A stretch of 64,000 nucleotides of DNA from Elusimicrobiota bacterium. Its GTDB lineage: Bacteria; Elusimicrobiota; Elusimicrobia; Elusimicrobiales; UBA9959. The stretch's first letter is position 1, and each line of letters begins with the position of its first letter. Shown here one piece after another: positions 1 through 9,555 of the stretch. The position numbers and the translations under genes were made by a program. Under the pieces are notes generated by a model. That model ran no database searches, was not told where the DNA came from, and was given only the letters and a program-made list of their open reading frames with translations. The DNA lies in assembly GCA_012517285.1 (NCBI GenBank), contig JAAYVG010000005.1, positions 36,331-100,330 of the forward strand. The letters run 5' to 3'.

Positions 1-1040
1 ATACTGAGTCCGATGGACTTTACTCATATGAGGAAAAACTCTGTCTCCTTCAGATAGAAACTGGTGGGAGGATATTTCTTATAGATCCATTCTTTGTTGA
101 CATATCACCATTGAAACAAATTTTTGAATCTGAGAGCATTGAAAAAATACTACATTCAGCGTACTCTGATATATCTATGATAAAAAAGAATCTTGACTGT
201 TCATTTAAAAATATATTTGATGTTATGATAGCCTCAAAATATGTTTTTAAAAAAGCAGTATCGCTTTCAAACCTTGTTTCAAAATATTTTAATGAAAAAC
301 TTGAAAAAAAATATCAAAAGGTTAACTGGGGGAAGAGACCCTTTGACGAGAACTATTTAAAGTATGCAGGTATGGATGTGTTTTACCTGAAAAAGTTGAG
401 GGATATGTTTTATGACGAGCTCGTAAGACTTAATTTCTATGATGAGTTTAAGTATAGCTGTGAGAGCATATCAAAGGTGGAAAAAAGGGAGAATTTGTTT
501 AGTATTGATAAGTATGTTAGCATGGCATACACATATTCGCTTGATGAGCTTGAAATGAATATCTTCTTGAAAATGATAATTGAAAGGGAGGGCATAGCAA
601 AAAGAATAGATGTGCCTCCATTCAAGATTGTTACCAATGAGCTTTTGATTTACATCGCAAGGCATCACAGAGAAATATTATCTGCTAATGACATGAAGCT
701 CTACAACAGATCAATATCAAGGAATATAGACTGGATAAAAGATTCAATACAATCAATTTTAAACGGTGAAAAACTAGTTCATAAAAACTTATGCTCTGCT
801 TCAAGGCCTGATGATAAATATGAAATAAGGCTTAAACTCCTTAAAAAATGGAGAAGGGATATGGCTCTCGAAAAAAATATTTTATGTGAACTTGTGGTGG
901 ATATAGGATTGCTCAAGCAGCTGGCAAAGTTCGATGAAATAGACTTAGAAAAGCTCAAAACTCTTGGTCTTGATGAAAAAAGGCTCTCAACCTATGGTGA
1001 AAGTCTTATTAATTTTTTTAATTCCAATCTGAAAAATTAA
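1..1040 (+). CDS. rnd: RNase D-type 3'-5' exonuclease with HRDC domain (5' end missing)
   Basis: The reading frame is open from the first bases of the window, so the gene enters from outside; a TTG at 111 is not the start. The first full codons read T-E-S-D-G-L-Y-S; if the missing base is G, the first residue is Asp and gives the DxE of Exo I in DEDDy exonucleases. Exo II is seen as HSAYSDISMIKK and Exo III as YAGMDVFYL (Y-x3-D). The C-terminal part, about the last 80 residues before the stop, looks like an HRDC nucleic-acid-binding domain. The family trims 3' ends of tRNA and other stable RNAs in the cytoplasm. The stop overlaps the convergent YgiQ gene by 4 bp. I am confident of the family; the true start and full length are not visible. 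Confidence 0.85.
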   Translation, partial: TESDGLYSYEEKLCLLQIETGGRIFLIDPFFVDISPLKQIFESESIEKILHSAYSDISMIKKNLDCSFKNIFDVMIASKYVFKKAVSLSNLVSKYFNEKLEKKYQKVNWGKRPFDENYLKYAGMDVFYLKKLRDMFYDELVRLNFYDEFKYSCESISKVEKRENLFSIDKYVSMAYTYSLDELEMNIFLKMIIEREGIAKRIDVPPFKIVTNELLIYIARHHREILSANDMKLYNRSISRNIDWIKDSIQSILNGEKLVHKNLCSASRPDDKYEIRLKLLKKWRRDMALEKNILCELVVDIGLLKQLAKFDEIDLEKLKTLGLDEKRLSTYGESLINFFNSNLKN

Positions 1041-2815
1041 CGTCGGCTTAAAAAAAACTTTATCAACTCTGTTCTTTTTGCTATTTTCAATGCCTTTATT
1101 ATGAGTGGAATATTTTCTTTTTTAAAATATTGCATCAATGCCCTGTGCATCTTTCTTTCTGATTCGAGAACTGGAACATATATCTTTTCTTTTGTAAATG
1201 GATCCATACCAGTATAATAAATAGCTGTTGCATATTCTGATGGGGCAGGTAAGAAATCATTTATCTGAAGTGGTCTGAGATTGTGCTTCTTCATAAACAC
1301 TGCCATATCTATAGCATCATCAAGTGTTGTTCCAGGAAACGCTGATATAAAATATGTTATAAGATACTGTTCCTTTCCTGCTGACTTTGAATAGTTATCA
1401 AATATCCTTTCAAACTCAATGAATGTCTCTATGGGAGGTTTTTTCATTATATCAAGAACTTTTTTCTGTGTGTGCTCTGGTGCAACTTTAAGATATCCGC
1501 TTGTGTGATTTATTGCTATCTCTTTTATATATTTTTCCTCAGCTGTTGCTATATCCATCCTTATACCGCTTGCAACAAATACTTTCTTTATATTTTTATA
1601 ATTTGAAACCTCTTTCATAAGCTCTATGAGTTTTTCTGAACTAATGTTAAGATTTGAACATATAGATGGGTGAAGGCAGGATATCCTCTCACATCTTTTG
1701 CAGATCTCAAAGTTTTTTCCACCTGTAAAATACATATTTGCTGATGGGCCACCTATGTCAGAGATGATAATATTTTTTTTATTGTCTGATAATTTTTTAA
1801 TCTCTCTCATAACAGAGCCTATGCTTCTTGACTGTATAAATTTTCCTTGATGATGCGATAGTGAGCAGAATGAGCATCCACCGTAACATCCACGGTGGAT
1901 TGTTATAGAATTTTTAACCGTTTCATACGCTGGTATCCTTTTCTTATAAATCGGATGGGGGAGATAGTTGAATGGCAGATCATATATATCATCAAGTTCT
2001 TGCTGTGATAATGGAAATGATGGTGGGTTCTGTATTACAGCCCTTGTATCAGAGGATTGAAGCATGGCCTTTGCTGAATACGGATTTATATTTTTAAATA
2101 TCATCTCAGTCATGATTGCAAATTTGAGTTTATCACTCTTGACTTCTTCATATGAGGGTATGATTAAAATATCATCTTGAGATTTGTATTTCTCTATTTC
2201 TTTTTCACCCATCTTAAAAACAGTTCCTCTTATATCCTTTATATCTTTTATGTTTTCGCCTTTATCAAGCCTTTTCATTATTTCTATGATTTGTTTCTCG
2301 CCCATTCCATAAACAAGCATATCAGCCCTTGAATCAAGCAGTATGGGTCGTTTGACAGTGTTTGACCAGTAATCATAGTGGGCAAATCTCCTCATCGTTG
2401 ATTCAAGACCGCCAGCTATTATGGGGATATCAGGATAAGCCATTCTTGCTATATTTGAAAAAACTATTGTTGTCCTATCAGGCCTGTTATATCTTTTTCC
2501 ATCCTCTGAGTAGTCATCCTCTGATCGTGGTTTCTTGTTGTGGGTATATTTGTTTATCATTGAATCCATATTACCAGATGATATAGCAAAGCAAAGTCTT
2601 GGCCTGCCAAATCTCTTGAAGTCATTTGTATTGTGCCAATCAGGCTGTGAAAGTATTGCCACCCTAAAACCGGCATTTTCTATCACCCTTCCTATGATAG
2701 CCATAGCAAAGCTCGGAATATCCACGTATGCATCTGGTGTTACGAGCACCACATCCACATAATCCCAGCCTCTTTTTATCATTTCTTTTTCTGTTATTGG
2801 TAGAAAATCTGACAT
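1037..2815 (-). CDS. ygiQ: YgiQ family radical SAM protein
   Basis: A 592-residue protein. The radical-SAM cluster motif CYGGCSFCS lies near residue 315 and would bind a [4Fe-4S] cluster and S-adenosylmethionine. The N-terminal half carries the YgiQ hallmarks GRPRLCFAISSGNMDSM and AGGLESTMRRFAHYD, a cobalamin-binding-like region seen in this family (UPF0313). The C-terminal segment after the SAM barrel is short compared with the 700-residue enterobacterial form. The biochemical role of YgiQ is not established, so no substrate is assigned. It ends 4 bp inside the convergent RNase D gene and is divergent from dacB, with about 100 bp of AT-rich DNA between them that must hold both promoters. Confidence 0.88.
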   Translation of the reverse strand: MSDFLPITEKEMIKRGWDYVDVVLVTPDAYVDIPSFAMAIIGRVIENAGFRVAILSQPDWHNTNDFKRFGRPRLCFAISSGNMDSMINKYTHNKKPRSEDDYSEDGKRYNRPDRTTIVFSNIARMAYPDIPIIAGGLESTMRRFAHYDYWSNTVKRPILLDSRADMLVYGMGEKQIIEIMKRLDKGENIKDIKDIRGTVFKMGEKEIEKYKSQDDILIIPSYEEVKSDKLKFAIMTEMIFKNINPYSAKAMLQSSDTRAVIQNPPSFPLSQQELDDIYDLPFNYLPHPIYKKRIPAYETVKNSITIHRGCYGGCSFCSLSHHQGKFIQSRSIGSVMREIKKLSDNKKNIIISDIGGPSANMYFTGGKNFEICKRCERISCLHPSICSNLNISSEKLIELMKEVSNYKNIKKVFVASGIRMDIATAEEKYIKEIAINHTSGYLKVAPEHTQKKVLDIMKKPPIETFIEFERIFDNYSKSAGKEQYLITYFISAFPGTTLDDAIDMAVFMKKHNLRPLQINDFLPAPSEYATAIYYTGMDPFTKEKIYVPVLESERKMHRALMQYFKKENIPLIIKALKIAKRTELIKFFLSRR

Positions 2816-2917
2816 AATTATATATTACAAAAAATCTTAAACTTTAAATTTTTACAATTGATTTATATAATTATTATATGTTGTAATTTAGAATTTTTTT
2901 AACAGGAGTCTTAAACT

Positions 2918-4354
2918 ATGGATTATTGCTCAATCTTAAAAAATCTAACTAGAAAGATATCTGTCCTAATAATATTTATATCTCTCCCTGCCATTTCTTA
3001 CGCTGATGAAATAGTAAATACGCTTGAAAAAAAGTTTGATACTGCTTTGTTTTCACTTAGTATATCAAAGGTATCTGGAGAAAATCTTGTATCGTATAAT
3101 GCTCAAAAACTATTGATACCAGCAAGCTCTTTAAAAGTTGTTACAACAGTATATGCTATTGAAAAACTTGGCTTGGATTTCAGATTTAAGACAGAGATAA
3201 AATACTCTGGAAAAATAACCGATGGTGTTCTTGATGGAGATCTATATATTGTTGGTGGTGGAGATATGACCCTCGGCAGCGAAAACTTTGGCTCAAGTAT
3301 TGATAAAGTATTTAACAATATATATACGGTGCTTAAAAAAAACAATATAAACAAAATAAATGGAAATCTCTATGTTGATACATCGCTTGCTAATGATTTT
3401 CAGGAAGCCTCTTGGGAGTGGCAGGATATAGGCAACTATTATGCAGCAAGGGTGACAGGGCTATCAATAAATGATAACAGCTATAAGATTTATTTTAAAA
3501 CTGGAAACCGTGCAGGTGAAAAAACTGAGGTTGTTAAAACAGAACCGGATGTGGGTTATAAAATAACAAATCATGTCATAACAGGTAATGATGGAAGCGG
3601 TGATAACTCTTATATATACTCAAATCCATATATGGACGAGATAATAATAAGGGGAAGTATTGGGAAAACTGATAATTTTTTTATAACAAAGGGTTCTATC
3701 AATGACCCTCCAAGTTTTTTTGCAAAGAGTTTTTTTGATTATCTTAAAAAAGCAGGCACAGGTATAAAGGGTTGGTATGTTATTGATAAAAACGATAGAA
3801 GTAAAAATCTTAATTTTATGGATGAGATAAAATCTCCGCCACTTTATGAAATCATTCGTATAACAAACAGGAAAAGTTTTAATTTTTATGCAGAGTCGCT
3901 TCTAAGGTATGCTCGAATTAAAGAAAATATTACAGGACTTGATGCAAATATATTTGAATTGAGTGACTTTTTAAAGAAGGTTGGGGTCAATGACAAAAGA
4001 ATTGTTGATGGAAGCGGGCTTTCAAGGGGGAATCTTTTTTCAGCTGATGGATTTGTCAAGGTATTAAATTATGCTTATAAACAACCTTATTTTAGTTATT
4101 TTTATGATTCTCTTGGTTCATGGAAAAACAGTGATGTAAAGGGACACATAAAAAAATTTGGTAGCAAAAATGCTCTTGATATAAAAATCAAATCTGGTTC
4201 CTTGAACAGGGTAAGAAGCTATGTTGGTTATATAAATTCTAAGAACAGCGGGTTGCTAAGCTTCTGTTTCATAATAAATAATTATACTGTTTTACCTCAA
4301 GATATAGATGAGATATTTGAAGAAATTCTTGCCACTGTTTCTGAAAAATATTGA
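2918..4354 (+). CDS. dacB: D-alanyl-D-alanine carboxypeptidase/endopeptidase, PBP4 (peptidase S13) family
   Basis: A 478-residue exported serine peptidase that would trim or cleave peptidoglycan cross-links in the periplasm. An N-terminal hydrophobic signal (about residues 14-29) ends in a SYA-like cleavage site. The three active-site motifs of penicillin-binding proteins are present: SSLK (S70-K73), SFN inside RKSFNFYAESL (about 318-320) and KSG (about 425). DGSGLSRGN, also conserved in this family, precedes the KSG motif. The length matches E. coli PBP4. An AGGAG lies about 10 bases before the ATG. The next gene on the same strand, 37 bp downstream, is also a probable peptidoglycan hydrolase, so the two may be cotranscribed. 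Confidence 0.9.
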   Translation: MDYCSILKNLTRKISVLIIFISLPAISYADEIVNTLEKKFDTALFSLSISKVSGENLVSYNAQKLLIPASSLKVVTTVYAIEKLGLDFRFKTEIKYSGKITDGVLDGDLYIVGGGDMTLGSENFGSSIDKVFNNIYTVLKKNNINKINGNLYVDTSLANDFQEASWEWQDIGNYYAARVTGLSINDNSYKIYFKTGNRAGEKTEVVKTEPDVGYKITNHVITGNDGSGDNSYIYSNPYMDEIIIRGSIGKTDNFFITKGSINDPPSFFAKSFFDYLKKAGTGIKGWYVIDKNDRSKNLNFMDEIKSPPLYEIIRITNRKSFNFYAESLLRYARIKENITGLDANIFELSDFLKKVGVNDKRIVDGSGLSRGNLFSADGFVKVLNYAYKQPYFSYFYDSLGSWKNSDVKGHIKKFGSKNALDIKIKSGSLNRVRSYVGYINSKNSGLLSFCFIINNYTVLPQDIDEIFEEILATVSEKY

Positions 4355-4391
4355 TTACAATCAATTTAAAAATTTAGTAAAATTTTAAGAT

Positions 4392-5246
4392 ATGAATTTT
4401 TTAATCTTTTTTATTTTTAATTCTTTTAGTCTTTATTCTCAAAATATTTTTATGGTAACGCCATCTACCTACAGCCTTATTTTCAGAAATTCTGTGGCAG
4501 ATGTCAATGTGAAGGATAAATTTACTGCTATCTCAAAGCCACCTTTGCATGAGAATGGCTTTACGTTTGATGATTTAGTGACTATAAAGAAAGGTAGCAA
4601 TGTCAATGAGAATCAGATAAAGGATATAGAGGATGAGGATGAGAATATTGATGTTGATATTATGGAGGCCGTTGAGCCTGCTCCATTAAATCTTGGTGGA
4701 AATGGTAATCTTACAATAATAAGAAGAGACACTGGTGAGAAGGTTGATATAAACTATAGGGACAGAGACGGAAGTTATGATGAGGATGAGATAGCAAAGG
4801 CTTCGTATATAATGAGGTGTTCCTTTGATGATGCTCAGAAGAAAGTCCCAGTCAGGTTGTTGGAACTTTTGGATGCCATTGAGGATAAATTTGGTAAAAA
4901 ACCATTGATACTTTTGAGTGGATATAGAACAATCCCTTTTAATAGTATCACACCTGGCGCGGCAAAGAAAAGTATGCATCTTTTGGGATGGGCTGCTGAT
5001 ATAAGGATAAATGGTGTCTCATCAAAGAGGATCAGAGACTATGTAAGGAAGTTAAAGATTGGTGGAGTTGGATATTATCCATCAATGGGTTTTGTCCATG
5101 TTGATATTGGTAGGGTAAGATACTGGTATAAGTATCAGTATTCTAAAAAAAAGAGTTATGCTAAAAAAAAGGTCAGAAATAAAAAAACAGCGGTTTCAAA
5201 GAGCAAGTCTTTGCCCAAAAAAATAAAGATATCGGAGCTTAAATAG
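4392..5246 (+). CDS. YcbK-like murein endopeptidase (DUF882/peptidase M15 fold), exported
   Basis: A 284-residue protein. Residues 1-16 are hydrophobic and could be a signal peptide. The peptidase domain is in the C-terminal half: SGYRT, then KSMHLLGWAADIRI with the H-x6-D pair of zinc ligands, then GVGYYPSMGFVHVDIG with the third zinc ligand His. This is the order seen in DUF882/YcbK proteins, which cut peptidoglycan peptides. The last 40 residues are almost entirely Lys, Arg, Ser and Ala and would bind an anionic polymer such as the cell wall or nucleic acid (inference). Residues 70-110 are acidic and of low complexity. It follows dacB closely. The family assignment is good; the cleavage specificity is unknown. 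Confidence 0.78.
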   Translation: MNFLIFFIFNSFSLYSQNIFMVTPSTYSLIFRNSVADVNVKDKFTAISKPPLHENGFTFDDLVTIKKGSNVNENQIKDIEDEDENIDVDIMEAVEPAPLNLGGNGNLTIIRRDTGEKVDINYRDRDGSYDEDEIAKASYIMRCSFDDAQKKVPVRLLELLDAIEDKFGKKPLILLSGYRTIPFNSITPGAAKKSMHLLGWAADIRINGVSSKRIRDYVRKLKIGGVGYYPSMGFVHVDIGRVRYWYKYQYSKKKSYAKKKVRNKKTAVSKSKSLPKKIKISELK

Positions 5247-5560
5247 TTATTTGGTTATTTAATCATCAAGATGAAGACAGATTCATCGAGATGTAAACGG
5301 ATAAGACATCTGATGAAGACAGATAAATTAGTTATTTAATCATCAGGATGTAAACGGATAAGACATCAGATGAAGACAGATAAATTGGTTATCTGGTTAT
5401 TTAGTTGTTTAGTTGTCTGGTTATTTAATGGAAACAGAGGTCAGAAGTCAGATGACAGAAAACAGAAGGCAGAAGACAGAGCAGGCATGGCGAAGCGGCT
5501 TCGGCGTAGGCAGGGACAGAAATCAAAAATCAGAAATATTAGGAGTTTACTTTTAAAGAT
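5247..5560. repeat. Composite intergenic repeat block 1
   Basis: The gap between two same-strand genes is built of repeated words. From 5247 to about 5380 there are three to four copies of a unit like CATCAAGATGAAGACAGATT / CATCAGGATGTAAACGGATA. At 5383-5422 are five consecutive 8-mers (on the minus strand, consensus RACYARAY). At 5433-5481 are seven consecutive 7-mers of form NNCAGAN, in exact register. At 5481-5515 is the GC-rich hairpin element. The open frame at 5370-5573 is only this repeat translated. The last 50 bp before the next gene are AT-rich and probably hold its promoter. Confidence 0.85.
5481..5515 (+). repeat. GC-rich hairpin element, copy 1
   Basis: The core GCGAAGCGGCTTCGGCG lies between GCAGGCA-like and TAGGCAGGGA-like arms and would fold as a stem-loop. 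It is far richer in G and C than anything around it, and the same unit recurs at 30389, 30535 and 34457. Confidence 0.8.
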
Positions 5561-5614
5561 TATAATTCTATAATATAGTTATAAACAGTAAATATGAGGT
5601 TTTGAGGAGGAGGA

Positions 5615-8600
5615 ATGAAAAAAATTTTTTCGTTAATTTCTTTGTTGTTTGTTTCTGTATCTGCTTTTTCATACGATAAGATAGATGCTAAGTCTTATCT
5701 CGTTGATGCTGCTTTTACTAATGCCAGATCTTTAAGCGTTGATAGCGATATGGTTTATGTATTACTTAACAGCAAGGTATCTGTTTATTCTTCGACGCTG
5801 TCTTATATAAATTCCTTCCCTGTAAACCTTGAGTCACCAGCTTCCATTACAATCGGTGATGGTAAAATATATATACTTGATTCTGGAAAATCATCTGTTT
5901 CAGTTTATGATAAAAGTGGAAAATTTTTGTTCAACTTTGGTTCTGAGGGCTCTGACAATGGTCAGCTTTTATCACCATCCGATATCCTCTATTTCAATGG
6001 GAGAATCTTTGTTGCCAACACAAAAAATAAAAAAATAAATGTTTATGATAAGAACGGAATATTTCTTTATGATTTTTCTGTTATGTTAAATGATGGCATA
6101 ACTTACCTGCTCCCTACAAGGATTTCTATCGATCCTTATGGAAATCTTTATGTTGGTGAGTCCAAAAGGAAGGTTATATTAAAATATGATTTAAATGGGA
6201 ATTGTATATCAAGCTATGATAGATCAGATTTTCCATTTGCCATAACACAGAATGGTTTGATATATACAGGTAGCGATGAAGGCAAGGTTAAGGAGTATGA
6301 CCTTGCTTTTTCACACAGCATGCCATTTGGAACAAAGGGGAAGAATAAATATGAGTTTATGGAGTTCACCGATATAAAGCCTCATGATGGGGGAATATTT
6401 GTACTTGATGCTAAAAACAGCAAGATAATATATTTAAAGGTACAGAACAGCTCAGCTCCAAATATTTCAGCTAATCGTAGTTTGTGGAAAGAACAGATAT
6501 CGCTTAACCCAACTGATTCATTTAATATAAAGTCTAATGTCTTTAATATATTAAATGATGGTATAATCTATTATCTTAATGACAAACAGAAGGGAGTTTT
6601 TGTTCACAGGAAGGATAAGGATGAACTACTTCTTGGCTACGGTGAGGGAAGTAATAAGATCAAAAAGATAAATGATATCTTTATTTACGGTGATAAATCA
6701 TACTTTGCTGATCTTGATGATACTAAAATAAAAGTCTTTGAGAACTTTAAGTATCTTATCAGCTTTGGTGATAAGGTAGGATTTTTTGGTGGTGGAAAGG
6801 ATGGAAAGTTCTCAAATCCATCAAAGATTTCTATTGATCTAAATGAGAAAGTTTATGTGCTTGATACGAGCCTTAATATGATTCAGGTTTTTAACAACGA
6901 TGGCATATTTTTGTATTCAATAGATCTTGCGTCACTTGATATGAACGGTAAATTCTCAGACATATTTAATGATGAGGCTGGAAACCTCTATGCATTATCC
7001 TACAGCAGCAAAAAGGTATATGTTATGGATTCCAATGGCAAACTGAGTTCAAGTTTTGATATAAAGGATTCTTATAGGCCTCAGTCATTTGCATATGATG
7101 GTATTAAATTTATCTTTATACTTGATACAGAGAGATCAAGGGTTTATGTGTATGATAAAACAGGAAACTTCTATGCATCATTTTTTGCTAAGGGTGTTAC
7201 ATCAAGAGAGTTTATGAGGCCAGGCAATATAAGGTATAGCAATGGCAGATTGTATATATCTGATGAATCTCTCGGAAGGATTTCAAGCTTTAAAATTTCA
7301 TATATACCTGAGATAACCAATTTCAAGATTCTTGGCGAAGATAGTAGGATTAAAATAAGCTGGGATGTCAATATTGTGATCAAAAGCAAAGAGATCTTTA
7401 GAAGCACTGATAACATAAACTTTACAAGCATTGCAAAACCTGAAAAGAATGAGTATTCTGAGGAAAATCTTCTCGGTGGTACAACATATTTTTACAAATT
7501 AACCGCTACTTCTCTAAGTGGAGATGTCGTATCGGGAGATGTTGTATCATTCTATGTTCAGCCGAAGGAGGAGGAAAAAACAGAGGTTCTTGAGTCTGCT
7601 GATCAGAGTATTAACAACGCAAACAAACCACCACTTGAGATAATAACTGCTGATCTGAAGTATATATTTTCAGCAAACTATAAATATTATCTTGATAATC
7701 CCATAGGAAGCATAACAGTAAAGAACAATACTCAGGATAAGTTTGAGAATATCAAGGTATCGTTCTATCTAAAGGAGTATATGGATTTTCCTTCCGATAT
7801 CATAGTAGAGGATCTCCTTCCTAATTCAACGAAAGAGGTAACCATAAAGGCAACCCTTAACAACAAGATCATAAATATAACAGAGAACACTCCTATTCAG
7901 TCTCAGATATCTGTTAAGTATTATTCAGCAGGTGTGGAAAAGGATGTGACACTAAATGTGCCTGTAAAGATTTTGTCAAAGGATTCCATAGTCTGGGATG
8001 ATACGAGAAGAATAGCAAATTTTATTACTGTTAAAGATCCTGTTGTCGTTGAAATAGCAAAAAACTTGAATTCAAAGGTGGATGATATTGATGTAGATGT
8101 TGATCCGAGTATAATCACTTTTTCATTTTTTTCAAATTATTTGGCGTCACTTGGAATAAAGTATGTTGAGGATCCTGTAACACCGTATAAACTTTCAAAG
8201 TCAAGCTCTGATGTTATTATAGATACTGTTCTGTATCCGAGGAATCTTATCAAGATTAAATCAGGTGATTGTGATGACCTCACTGTTATGTTTGCCTCTC
8301 TCTTTGAGGCTGTTGGAATAAAGACTGTTATAATGGATTATCCTGATCATATCACTCTTATGTTTGAAATAAAAAACAAAGATCTTTCAAAGATAGGTGT
8401 TCCTGAGGATATGATAATAAATTATGATAATTCTTATTATCTGCCGGCTGAGGTTACAATGATTTCAAAGCCTGTATATGAAAACATATCCTATGCCTCA
8501 GCTTTTTATAAAAATAATAAAAATCGTGTCAATTTCTATGATACGAGAGCTGCTCTCACTGTTTATGAGCCTCCAACACTTGAATCACAAAGCTCTGAAA

Positions 8601-9058
8601 ATATAAAAATAACTGATGAGCTTGTAAAAAAGGTTAAGGATGATGTAGAATCACTCAGTAAGAAAAACTTTGACTATTATCGCAGATACTATCAAAATAT
8701 AATTGATAATAATCCTGCCGATATATCAGCAAGATTGAGTCTCGGTATATTATACGCTTCAAATATGATGAGCGATGAAGCCCTTAAAATTTTTAATCAA
8801 GTGTTGGAGAGCGATCCGAAAAATCCATCATCGCTTAATAATATTGGAAATATTTATTATATTAAGGGCGATTATCAAAAGGCAATAGATTATTATAACA
8901 GATCATATGAGATGGATCCATATGATGCAAATATACTGGTAAACATTTCAAGGTGTTATGTAAAGCTCGGTAAAAGCGATGAGGCAAGATTGTTTTTTAA
9001 TAAAGCAGTTTCAATCAATCCAGAGCTTAAAAAATACTCTGGTGATATAATAAAGTAA
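5615..9058 (+). CDS. Large exported beta-propeller / FN3 / transglutaminase-like / TPR protein
   Basis: A 1147-residue protein with a signal peptide (residues 1-19, ending SAFS) and a strong GGAGGAGG ribosome site. Residues about 25-555 are NHL-like propeller repeats with recurring words such as VYDKSGKFLFNFGSEGSDNG and NPSKISIDLNEKVYVLDTS, enough for two propellers. About 560-650 resembles a fibronectin type III domain. About 675-790 is a beta-sandwich-like linker. About 800-950 is transglutaminase-like: GDCDDLTVMFASLFEAVG gives the nucleophile-type Cys (near 882) and YPDHITLMFEI the His (near 910). Residues about 1030-1147 are three TPR units. Family knowledge suggests a surface or periplasmic scaffold, possibly with proteolytic or cross-linking activity; no substrate can be named. 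A small exported protein follows 34 bp downstream. Confidence 0.8.
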   Translation: MKKIFSLISLLFVSVSAFSYDKIDAKSYLVDAAFTNARSLSVDSDMVYVLLNSKVSVYSSTLSYINSFPVNLESPASITIGDGKIYILDSGKSSVSVYDKSGKFLFNFGSEGSDNGQLLSPSDILYFNGRIFVANTKNKKINVYDKNGIFLYDFSVMLNDGITYLLPTRISIDPYGNLYVGESKRKVILKYDLNGNCISSYDRSDFPFAITQNGLIYTGSDEGKVKEYDLAFSHSMPFGTKGKNKYEFMEFTDIKPHDGGIFVLDAKNSKIIYLKVQNSSAPNISANRSLWKEQISLNPTDSFNIKSNVFNILNDGIIYYLNDKQKGVFVHRKDKDELLLGYGEGSNKIKKINDIFIYGDKSYFADLDDTKIKVFENFKYLISFGDKVGFFGGGKDGKFSNPSKISIDLNEKVYVLDTSLNMIQVFNNDGIFLYSIDLASLDMNGKFSDIFNDEAGNLYALSYSSKKVYVMDSNGKLSSSFDIKDSYRPQSFAYDGIKFIFILDTERSRVYVYDKTGNFYASFFAKGVTSREFMRPGNIRYSNGRLYISDESLGRISSFKISYIPEITNFKILGEDSRIKISWDVNIVIKSKEIFRSTDNINFTSIAKPEKNEYSEENLLGGTTYFYKLTATSLSGDVVSGDVVSFYVQPKEEEKTEVLESADQSINNANKPPLEIITADLKYIFSANYKYYLDNPIGSITVKNNTQDKFENIKVSFYLKEYMDFPSDIIVEDLLPNSTKEVTIKATLNNKIINITENTPIQSQISVKYYSAGVEKDVTLNVPVKILSKDSIVWDDTRRIANFITVKDPVVVEIAKNLNSKVDDIDVDVDPSIITFSFFSNYLASLGIKYVEDPVTPYKLSKSSSDVIIDTVLYPRNLIKIKSGDCDDLTVMFASLFEAVGIKTVIMDYPDHITLMFEIKNKDLSKIGVPEDMIINYDNSYYLPAEVTMISKPVYENISYASAFYKNNKNRVNFYDTRAALTVYEPPTLESQSSENIKITDELVKKVKDDVESLSKKNFDYYRRYYQNIIDNNPADISARLSLGILYASNMMSDEALKIFNQVLESDPKNPSSLNNIGNIYYIKGDYQKAIDYYNRSYEMDPYDANILVNISRCYVKLGKSDEARLFFNKAVSINPELKKYSGDIIK

Positions 9059-9092
9059 AAAAATATTTTATGAATCTTTATATGGAGGGTGT

Positions 9093-9554
9093 ATGAAAAA
9101 GATTATCTTGGCTGGTTTCTTGGGGATTATAAGCCTGAATGCTTTCTGTGATGATATCAAGCCTTCTGAAACCAATAAAAAATGGTATGTGGAGGCTGTT
9201 AAAAAGGTAAAACTTAAGCTTAATAGTTTATTGAATCCAACAAAAACTGCATCTGTAACATCAGTTTTTGGGATAAGGGGTAATAACTATGATTCTAAGA
9301 ACAGTCTCTACTGGAAGAATATGAACACAGATAAGCTTAACGATAAGATATCAGCTGATAAGAAGGCTCTTGAATCAATAATAAAGCAGATTGAAGATGG
9401 AAAGATTGATGAAGCAAAAACGGGATTAAAGAATTTTATTAAGAACAACCCAAACAGTTATATCATAAATGACGCAAAGGAACTTTTAAATAACTTAAAC
9501 AGTGAAAGTTCTAATAGTGATTCCAATACTGATGATGCTGGTGATGAAAAATAA
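9093..9554 (+). CDS. Small exported protein of unknown function
   Basis: A 153-residue protein I do not recognise. It has a clear signal peptide (MKKIILAGFLGIISLNAFC, residues 1-19), a GGAGGG ribosome site, and a Lys-rich mature region. Residues 95-140 look helical and TPR-like (KQIEDGKIDEAKTGLKNFI, then NNPNSYIINDAKELL). The tail is Ser/Asn/Asp-rich. It lies 34 bp after the propeller/transglutaminase-like/TPR gene and is probably cotranscribed with it, so it may be an accessory or partner of that large protein (inference from position only). Its stop lies next to the convergent lipoprotein gene. Confidence 0.65.
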   Translation: MKKIILAGFLGIISLNAFCDDIKPSETNKKWYVEAVKKVKLKLNSLLNPTKTASVTSVFGIRGNNYDSKNSLYWKNMNTDKLNDKISADKKALESIIKQIEDGKIDEAKTGLKNFIKNNPNSYIINDAKELLNNLNSESSNSDSNTDDAGDEK

Positions 9555-9555
9555 T

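Noticed and set aside
5433..5481. CRISPR array
   Set aside because: Units are 7 or 8 bp in tandem without spacers, and no cas gene is in the window.
5370..5573. Plus-strand open frame of 67 codons in the gap before the propeller gene
   Set aside because: It is only the 8-mer, 7-mer and hairpin repeats translated (VIWLF..., QKAEDR...).
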